From Gammaproteobacteria bacterium LSUCC0112 (GTDB lineage: Bacteria > Pseudomonadota > Gammaproteobacteria > Pseudomonadales > Pseudohongiellaceae), in contig SPIB01000002.1 in the NCBI GenBank assembly GCA_004535785.1, positions 85,009 through 149,008 of the forward strand: DNA of 64,000 nucleotides. Reading direction: 5' to 3'. Under the pieces are notes generated by a model, which had not been told where the DNA came from, did no database searches, and saw only the letters and a program-made list of their open reading frames with translations. Positions within the stretch are counted from its first letter, which is position 1. The number at the start of each line of letters is the position of its first letter. The translations under genes were made by a program, and so were the position numbers. This document shows, piece after piece, positions 58,447 through 64,000 of the stretch.

Positions 58447-58992
58447 ATGGCAGAGACCCCCATTCTTCAGACTTCACTTCCTCAAACACTGGATCCCCAA
58501 AAGGTATTCAGGCAGAAGTTGCAGGTCAGTGGCCAGTTGTCAGTGGCCTCAATGACGCGACTGTGTGAAAGTCTGCTTGACGAGGAAGGTACGGTTTCAG
58601 CGAATTTGTATTTCGAAGTTGATATGGAGCGCCGACTCAGAATCCGGGGAAAGGCGAGCGCTGAGGTCAGTGTAACCTGTCAACGTTGTTTGCAACCAAT
58701 GAAGTTGCAACTTGAAGATATGATCGATCTTGTTCTGGTCAGCACGGATGCTCAATCAAAATTGTTGCCAGCCAGTCTTGATCCGTGGTTTTGTGGTGAA
58801 GATGAGTTGTTATCTCCTGCAGATATTATTGAAGAACAGTTGATTTTGGCGATGCCAATCGTGACAAAACATGTCCGTTGCATTGACGTAAACAGTGCGC
58901 AGGATGAAACAATAAAGGAACACATCCAAACTGAGTCAGCCCGGCAAAATCCATTTGCGGTGCTGTCAGGGCTCAAATCAAGATCTGATTGA
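58447..58992 (+). CDS. yceD: YceD/DUF177 23S rRNA accumulation protein
   Basis: 181 residues. LPQTLDPQKVFRQKLQVSGQL aligns with the E. coli YceD start, CQRCLQPM carries the two conserved Cys, and the end reads NPFAVLSGLKSRSD like other members. Required for normal 23S rRNA accumulation in E. coli and plants. ATG 58447 is the only start that keeps the conserved N-terminus, and it lies at the expected transcription start. First gene of the yceD-rpmF-plsX-fab cluster. Confidence 0.95.
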   Translation: MAETPILQTSLPQTLDPQKVFRQKLQVSGQLSVASMTRLCESLLDEEGTVSANLYFEVDMERRLRIRGKASAEVSVTCQRCLQPMKLQLEDMIDLVLVSTDAQSKLLPASLDPWFCGEDELLSPADIIEEQLILAMPIVTKHVRCIDVNSAQDETIKEHIQTESARQNPFAVLSGLKSRSD

Positions 58993-59049
58993 TATCAGGT
59001 CGCGCCTTAAGTGAAAAAATTTTAAAGATTATTAACAGGAGTACATAGC

Positions 59050-59229
59050 ATGGCCGTTCAACAGAACAAAAAATCCCGCGCACGTCGTGACCAGCGCAGA
59101 AGTCATGATGCCTTGACCGGTCCAACACTGTCAGTTGACAAGACCACTGGTGAAGTTCACCGACGTCACCATGTGACAGCGGATGGCTTTTACAAAGGCA
59201 AAAAAGTACTGAATCTCGGCGACGAATAA
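59050..59229 (+). CDS. rpmF: 50S ribosomal protein L32
   Basis: 59 residues read directly from the bases: it starts [18 protein letters not shown] and ends [11 protein letters not shown], with the L32 hallmark [18 protein letters not shown]. It has no zinc-binding Cys, so it is the zinc-independent form. A strong AGGAG site precedes the ATG. It sits between yceD and plsX as in other gammaproteobacteria. Confidence 0.97.
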   Translation: MAVQQNKKSRARRDQRRSHDALTGPTLSVDKTTGEVHRRHHVTADGFYKGKKVLNLGDE

Positions 59230-59231
59230 GT

Positions 59232-60245
59232 TTGACTGACGTCCGGTGCATCGCCATTGATGTTATGGGGGGCGATTCCGGCCCCTCTGTGACAGTGCCG
59301 GCCTGCCTGTCAATTTTGCGCCGGCATCTCACCGTCAGATTGTTGCTTGTTGGTGACGAGTCCCGGATCAAGTCGTGCTTGAATGATCTGTCTGCTTCAG
59401 TGCATGCCCGGCTGGAGATTCTGCATACCCCCGTTGTTTTTTCCAATGAATCGCGTCCGGATACCATCCTGCGCAACGGCAGAGACTCGTCTCTGTTTCT
59501 TGCTGTTGAGCAAGTTCGTTCTGGATATGCCCATGCATGTATCAGCGCCGGCAATACCGGAGCATTGATGCTGACTGCCCGGCATTTGCTAAAAAATATA
59601 CCTGGTGTTGAAAAGCCAGCCATCATGGCCATGCTGCCAGCCTCTCGCGCTGGCGGTTTTGCTTACTTGCTTGATGTCGGTGCGAATCTGGAATGCACCG
59701 CCAATCAACTGTTTCAGTTTGCCATGATGGGTAGTGTGCTGGTGACTTCGCTGACCGATAAATCACCAGCGCGGGTCGCTTTGTTGAATATTGGTGCTGA
59801 AGCTCACAAAGGGAAACAGGAAATTCGCGATGCTTCCCTGTTGCTCGCGGATTGCAAAGAATTTGAGTATGTTGGGTTTATAGAAGGCAATCAGATCTTT
59901 GACGGACTTGCGGATGTGATTGTATGTGATGGATTTACAGGAAATATCACCATCAAGACCAGTGCGGGTGCAGTTAAAGTCATTCAGAATCTGATACATC
60001 AAAGTATCCGCAAGCGCTGGTACTACCGGGTATTTGCGTTTTGGATGAAACCGTTTTTAAGGGATGTGCGTCGGGCATTAAAACCTTCCCGTTACAACGG
60101 TGCAACCTTGATTGGTGTGCAAGGCGTTATTGTAAAAAGCCATGGAAACTCAGACAAAGCGGGTTTTGAACAAGCCATTGAGCATGCTTTGCGGCAGATT
60201 GCTTTTGATGTGCCGAATCTGATTGCAACACGCATGCAGAAGTAA
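59232..60245 (+). CDS. plsX: Phosphate acyltransferase PlsX
   Basis: Makes acyl-phosphate from acyl-ACP for phospholipid synthesis. 337 residues; IAIDVMGGDSGPSVTVPACL, ISAGNTGALMLTARHLL and VCDGFTGNITIKTSAGAVK are diagnostic. It starts with TTG two bases after the rpmF stop; the N-terminal alignment with E. coli PlsX, which also uses a TTG, supports this start. Translation probably depends on rpmF coupling. Confidence 0.95.
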   Translation: MTDVRCIAIDVMGGDSGPSVTVPACLSILRRHLTVRLLLVGDESRIKSCLNDLSASVHARLEILHTPVVFSNESRPDTILRNGRDSSLFLAVEQVRSGYAHACISAGNTGALMLTARHLLKNIPGVEKPAIMAMLPASRAGGFAYLLDVGANLECTANQLFQFAMMGSVLVTSLTDKSPARVALLNIGAEAHKGKQEIRDASLLLADCKEFEYVGFIEGNQIFDGLADVIVCDGFTGNITIKTSAGAVKVIQNLIHQSIRKRWYYRVFAFWMKPFLRDVRRALKPSRYNGATLIGVQGVIVKSHGNSDKAGFEQAIEHALRQIAFDVPNLIATRMQK

Positions 60246-60262
60246 CAGAGCGAGAGTGATTT

Positions 60263-61207
60263 ATGCAAAAATTTGGATTTGTTTTCCCGGGACAAGGCTC
60301 CCAGAAAGTCGGCATGCTCAATGAGCTTGCTGTTGTGTACCCGGTTGTGCAGGAAACGTTTGCCGAGGCATCTACCTCCTTGGGAGTGGATTTATGGGCA
60401 ATTGCCCAGACCAATCCTGAAGGGTTGCTGGACCAGACTCATATTACCCAGCCAGCACTGCTGACGGCGTCAGTTGCGATCTGGCGTATCTGGCAGCAAT
60501 TGCAGGGTGAGCTGCCCGAAATGTTGGCCGGTCATAGCTTGGGCGAGTATTCGGCGCTGGTATGTGCCGGGGTATTGGATTTGAAAGATGCCGTCACTCT
60601 CGTGCATAAACGTGGTCAATACATGCAGCAGGCGGTTTCTGCCGGCACTGGCGCCATGGCAGCGATCATCGGCATGGACGATAACCGCATTGATGATATA
60701 TGTCGCTCGGTGTCTGGAGAGGGCATTGTGTCTGCAGCCAATTTCAATTCGCCAGGTCAGACGGTGATTGCCGGTGATAAAGCCGCGGTGGAGCGTGCCA
60801 TGCTAGCTTTGAAAGAGGCTGGTGCAAAGCGTGCATTGCCCTTGAATGTCAGTGTACCTTCGCACTGCGCGCTGATGAAACCGGCAGCAGATCAATTGGC
60901 AGTTGACCTGGCTCAGGTAGAATTCAGGCGTCCTTCTATTGCTATTGTGCAGAATATCCACGGCCGGGCTGTCAAAGAACCGGGTGATATCCGCGAAAAT
61001 CTGCTTAAACAGTTGTACATGCCCGTGCAATGGGTAGACAGCGTCTACTGCATGCACGACTTTGGTGTTGGCAAACTTGTCGAATGCGGCCCCGGTAAAG
61101 TGCTTGGTGGGTTGATCAAGCGGGTACAGCCAGAGATTGAAGTTTTTAATACTGAGGCGCCTGATGCCTTGATGGATGCGTTTTCGCACATTGCAGGTCG
61201 CGTTTAA
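60263..61207 (+). CDS. fabD: Malonyl-CoA:ACP transacylase
   Basis: Loads malonyl groups on ACP. 314 residues. The nucleophile Ser is in GHSLGEYSAL, FVFPGQGSQKVGM is at the N-terminus, and the catalytic His is in VSVPSHCALM. An AGCGAGAG site precedes ATG 60263. Confidence 0.97.
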   Translation: MQKFGFVFPGQGSQKVGMLNELAVVYPVVQETFAEASTSLGVDLWAIAQTNPEGLLDQTHITQPALLTASVAIWRIWQQLQGELPEMLAGHSLGEYSALVCAGVLDLKDAVTLVHKRGQYMQQAVSAGTGAMAAIIGMDDNRIDDICRSVSGEGIVSAANFNSPGQTVIAGDKAAVERAMLALKEAGAKRALPLNVSVPSHCALMKPAADQLAVDLAQVEFRRPSIAIVQNIHGRAVKEPGDIRENLLKQLYMPVQWVDSVYCMHDFGVGKLVECGPGKVLGGLIKRVQPEIEVFNTEAPDALMDAFSHIAGRV

Positions 61208-61286
61208 CAACAAAGTCCAAAGCGGGCTCTTATAAGAATGCATGTAAGCATGCATGAATGACACTTGAGTCAGGAGTTAAAGAATA

Positions 61287-62033
61287 ATGAGTTTGACTGG
61301 GAAAGTGGCACTGGTAACTGGTGCAAGCCGTGGCATCGGGCGTGCAATTGCGCTGGAGCTCGGAAAAATGGGGGCTACCGTGGCTGGCACCGCAACCAGC
61401 GAAGCAGGCGCTGCAGCAATTACGGAATTTTTTGCTAAATCCGGAATCAAAGGATCAGGTTTTTGTCTGGATGTGGGATCAACAGAAGCGGTTGATGCAG
61501 TTTTGTCCCGCATTGAGCAGGATTTTGGTGCGGCACCATTGATACTGGTAAACAACGCTGGTATTACCCGAGACAATTTGTTGATGCGCATGAAGGCCGA
61601 AGAATGGGAGAGTGTGATGAACACCAATCTCACCTCTTTGTATCGGATATGCCGAAGTTCAGTCAAGGCGATGACCAAAGCACGATGGGGACGCATTATC
61701 AATATCAGTTCAGTTGTGGCTTCAAGTGGGAATCCGGGGCAAACCAATTACGCCGCATCCAAGGCAGCGGTAGAGGGCTTCTCCCGATCACTGGCTCGTG
61801 AAATTGGCTCCCGTGGTATAACCGTGAATGCCATCGCACCCGGGTTTATTGATACGGATATGACCCGTGCGTTGACAGAAAAGCAGGTTGAAACAATGCT
61901 GGTGCAAATACCACTTGCTCGATTTGGAAAACCTGAGGAAATAGGAGCAGTTGCAGGTTTTCTTGCATCAGACGCCGGAGGATACATCACCGGCGAAACG
62001 ATACACGTAAATGGTGGCATGTATATGGCTTGA
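61287..62033 (+). CDS. fabG: 3-oxoacyl-ACP reductase
   Basis: NADPH-dependent short-chain dehydrogenase, 248 residues. TGASRGIGRAIA is the cofactor loop, NNAGITRDN contains the active-site Asn, and ISSVVASSGNPGQTNYAASKAA gives the Ser-Tyr-Lys triad. ATG 61287 follows an AGGAGTTAAAG site. Confidence 0.97.
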   Translation: MSLTGKVALVTGASRGIGRAIALELGKMGATVAGTATSEAGAAAITEFFAKSGIKGSGFCLDVGSTEAVDAVLSRIEQDFGAAPLILVNNAGITRDNLLMRMKAEEWESVMNTNLTSLYRICRSSVKAMTKARWGRIINISSVVASSGNPGQTNYAASKAAVEGFSRSLAREIGSRGITVNAIAPGFIDTDMTRALTEKQVETMLVQIPLARFGKPEEIGAVAGFLASDAGGYITGETIHVNGGMYMA

Positions 62034-62261
62034 ACAAGCCGGAAATCATGGTCATTCTGATCGTGCGTAAGGTAAGAAACAGGCAGTAATTGATTGATAG
62101 TATTTAGTTTTTTCTTGGTCAAGATATTTATTTTCCAGTTAAAGATTACAAGCACTATAAAATACATGTAAACTTGCGTTTCAGATTAATCCAGTTGGTC
62201 AAAAAATAACCAATTAATCGGAATGTGTGACAAACATTGGTACTAGGAGCTAATAAGAGTT
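62034..62261 (+). promoter_or_regulatory. acpP leader region with hairpin
   Basis: 228 A/T-rich bases between fabG and acpP. TATAAA at 62156-62161 is a candidate -10. A hairpin GATTAA (62184-62189)/TTAATC (62214-62219) with TTGGT/ACCAA inside lies in the likely leader. No gene is seen. Separate, high expression of acpP is known in other bacteria. Confidence 0.45.
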
Positions 62262-62495
62262 ATGAGCAGCATTGAAGAACGAGTGAAGAAAATTGTCTGC
62301 GAGCAGCTTGGCGTAAAAGAAGAAGATGTAAAATTGTCATCTTCATTCGTGGAAGATCTCGGCGCTGATTCTTTGGACACTGTAGAATTGGTCATGGCTC
62401 TTGAAGAAGAGTTCGAGACTGAGATTCCAGACGAAGACGCTGAAAAGATCACCACCGTACAGCTGGCAATAGATTACATTAACCAGCACCTGTAA
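62262..62495 (+). CDS. acpP: Acyl carrier protein
   Basis: 77 residues, acidic, four helices. Phosphopantetheine attaches at Ser37 in [18 protein letters not shown]. An AGGAGCTAATAAG site precedes ATG 62262. It is flanked by the leader region with a hairpin and by an intrinsic terminator, so it is probably also made as a short abundant mRNA. Confidence 0.98.
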   Translation: MSSIEERVKKIVCEQLGVKEEDVKLSSSFVEDLGADSLDTVELVMALEEEFETEIPDEDAEKITTVQLAIDYINQHL

Positions 62496-62527
62496 CAGCA
62501 TTCCGCTTATAGGATTGAGACAAATAG

Positions 62528-62566
62528 AAGCTACTCCGGGCAGTTACTTGGAGTAGCTTTTGTTTA
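62528..62566 (+). terminator. terminator/attenuator between acpP and fabF
   Basis: AAGCTACTCC (62528-62537) and GGAGTAGCTT (62550-62559) form a ten-pair stem with a 12-base loop, followed by TTTGTTTATT. Partial read-through would lower fabF relative to acpP. Confidence 0.88.
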
Positions 62567-62585
62567 TTCTGTGGAGAGATGCGAG

Positions 62586-63830
62586 TTGAATGGCAGGCGA
62601 GTAGTGATTACCGGTCTCGGTATGGTTTCCCCGCTGGGAAACGATGTCAGGACAACGTGGAATGCCCTCAAAGAGGCTAAAAGCGGTATCAATATTCTTG
62701 AGCAATTTGATACATCTGCTTTTAGTACCCGATTTGGCGGGTCCATCAAACATTTTGACAGTGAACCGTACATGCCGGCAAAAGATGCCAAACGCATGGA
62801 CGTGTTTATTTTGTATGGCGTTGCGGCGGGTGCCCAAGCCATGCAAGATGCGGGTCTTGATGGCGAAAACGCATTTGATCCTGGCCGATTTGGCGCTGCA
62901 ATCGGCTCCGGTATCGGTGGCATCACCTCTATCGAAAATAACTCGGAATTGATCCGAGCCAGTGGCCCCCGTAAAGTTTCCCCATTTTTTGTTCCCGGCT
63001 CCATCATAAATATGCTGGGCGGCACCTTGTCGATTCGTTATAACCTGCAGGGGCCCAATATTGCGGTAACCACCGCATGTACCACGGGTACTCACAATAT
63101 TGGTCTTGCTGCCCAGATGATTGCAACGGGACAGGCAGATCTGATGTTGGCGGGTGGTGCTGAAATGGCCACATCGCCGGTTGGACTGGGCGGTTTTTGT
63201 GCCGCACGAGCGCTGTCGACGCGCAATGACAATCCGCAGGCTGCCAGTCGTCCGTGGGACAAGGACCGTGACGGTTTTGTGCTCAGTGATGGTGCTGGCA
63301 TCATGGTACTGGAAGAGTATGAACACGCTCGCAAGCGCGGCGCAAAAATATACGCAGAGCTTGCCGGTTTTGGCATGAGTGCTGATGCTTTCCACATGAC
63401 ATCACCGTCCGAGAACGGACGTGGTGCTGCTGCCTGCATGAAAAATGCCCTGCTTAGCGCCGGTTTATCTCCTACCGATATTCAATACATCAATGCTCAT
63501 GGCACATCCACTATCGCTGGCGACATTGCCGAGACTCAGGCAATTAAAACTGTGTTTGGGGACTATGCCAGTCGCTTGCCGGTCAGTTCCACAAAGTCAA
63601 TGTTGGGCCACTTGCTGGGCGCTGCAGGGGCTGTTGAAGCGATAGTTTGTGTCATGTCGCTTTATGAGCAGGTGATTACGCCGACGATTAATCTGGATGA
63701 GCCCGATGAGCAATGCGATCTTGATTATGTGCCAGGCGCAAGCAGAGACGCTCATTTGACCGCTGTGCTCAGTAATTCGTTTGGGTTTGGTGGCACCAAC
63801 GGCTCACTGATTTTCAAGCGTATTGTCTGA
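62586..63830 (+). CDS. fabF: 3-oxoacyl-ACP synthase II
   Basis: Elongating condensing enzyme, 414 residues. The Cys-His-His triad is in [22 protein letters not shown] and [11 protein letters not shown]. The start is taken as TTG 62586 ([10 protein letters not shown]): it aligns with the E. coli N-terminus and has GGAGAG at 62573-62578. The GTG at 62571, in frame, would overlap that site and has none of its own. Confidence 0.95.
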   Translation: MNGRRVVITGLGMVSPLGNDVRTTWNALKEAKSGINILEQFDTSAFSTRFGGSIKHFDSEPYMPAKDAKRMDVFILYGVAAGAQAMQDAGLDGENAFDPGRFGAAIGSGIGGITSIENNSELIRASGPRKVSPFFVPGSIINMLGGTLSIRYNLQGPNIAVTTACTTGTHNIGLAAQMIATGQADLMLAGGAEMATSPVGLGGFCAARALSTRNDNPQAASRPWDKDRDGFVLSDGAGIMVLEEYEHARKRGAKIYAELAGFGMSADAFHMTSPSENGRGAAACMKNALLSAGLSPTDIQYINAHGTSTIAGDIAETQAIKTVFGDYASRLPVSSTKSMLGHLLGAAGAVEAIVCVMSLYEQVITPTINLDEPDEQCDLDYVPGASRDAHLTAVLSNSFGFGGTNGSLIFKRIV

Positions 63831-63846
63831 CAAAGGAGCCATGAGC

Positions 63847-64000
63847 ATGGCTCCACAACCCACCGCCTGTTCTGCCTTTTCCGGGACGGTTTCCAGTCAG
63901 GATCGCGGCTTTTTGTATGGCGATGGCCTCTTCGAAACGGTGCGCTGTCGCCAGGGGCAATTGCTGCGTTGGCAACAGCATCGCCAACGCCTGATCGCTG
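63847..64000 (+). CDS. pabC: Aminodeoxychorismate lyase, 5' part
   Basis: Cut by the window end after about 51 codons. QDRGFLYGDGLFETVRC is the N-terminal signature of class IV PLP aminodeoxychorismate lyases, which complete p-aminobenzoate synthesis for folate; pabC after fabF is the usual order. AAAGGAG ends at 63838, eight bases before ATG 63847 and only two before ATG 63841, so 63847 is preferred. Confidence 0.9.
   Translation, partial: MAPQPTACSAFSGTVSSQDRGFLYGDGLFETVRCRQGQLLRWQQHRQRLIA

Noticed and set aside
62571-62585. GTG 62571 as the fabF start
   Set aside because: It overlaps the GGAGAG site and extends the protein beyond the conserved N-terminus.

Overview
The window reads as a stretch of core chromosome from a free-living, aerobic gammaproteobacterium, probably marine and near the Pseudomonadales/Cellvibrionales/Oceanospirillales radiation. 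The placement rests on gene order: gltA divergent from sdhCDAB-sucAB-lpd-sucCD (the arrangement known from Pseudomonas), ffs-dnaX-ybaB-recR, yceD-rpmF-plsX-fabD-fabG-acpP-fabF-pabC, cysI followed by a DUF934 gene, and a DUF3450/TtpC/ExbB/ExbD/TonB/TPR operon. I cannot name a genus. I found no insertion sequence, prophage, integrase, CRISPR array or defence island.

Layout. 1-4.5 kb: end of a SohB-type protease, a YhdH/AcuI oxidoreductase, DUF934 plus CysI sulfite reductase, and two very small membrane proteins. 4.5-9.8 kb: metH divergent from nfuA, then a dimeric dUTPase. 9.8-14.1 kb: two unknown proteins, tRNA-Glu with its own promoter and terminator, a YadG/YadH-like ABC exporter, queF and tRNA-Ser. 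14.2-18.0 kb: two tandem periplasmic PQQ dehydrogenases. 18.1-25.2 kb: ffs, dnaX, ybaB, recR, rnd, ycgN, a small membrane protein, and a MoxR ATPase/VWA pair. 25.2-35.0 kb: fadD, hrpA, an MlaA-like gene, a TerB-like gene, dusA, gltX and tRNA-Ala. 35.1-47.9 kb: gltA and the nine-gene sdh-suc operon. 48.0-53.6 kb: a structured intergenic region and a TonB2-type energy-transduction operon. 53.6-58.4 kb: htpG, argS and rluC. 58.4-64 kb: yceD, rpmF and the fatty-acid synthesis cluster, cut off inside pabC.

How the genes fit together. The central block encodes citrate synthase, 2-oxoglutarate dehydrogenase, succinyl-CoA synthetase and succinate dehydrogenase. Respiration through the last of these, and perhaps through the PQQ enzymes, maintains the proton gradient that the ExbB/ExbD/TonB system spends on outer-membrane uptake. 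FadD feeds exogenous fatty acids to CoA metabolism, and the fab cluster makes new ones for PlsX.

The most unusual signals are non-coding or translational. They are a canonical A-AAA-AAG slippery site in dnaX whose -1 frame stops after one codon; a long leader before sdhC containing a symmetric 48-nt interrupted palindrome; stable hairpins at several internal boundaries of the sdh-suc operon, including alternative pairings between sucB and lpd; about 400 nt of hairpin-rich DNA between sucD and the TonB operon; a consensus promoter that would make yceD mRNA almost leaderless; a perfect palindrome between metH and nfuA; and GC-rich hairpins without U-tracts between four convergent gene pairs. 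I found no clear candidate for a wholly new protein system; the protein content is ordinary core metabolism.
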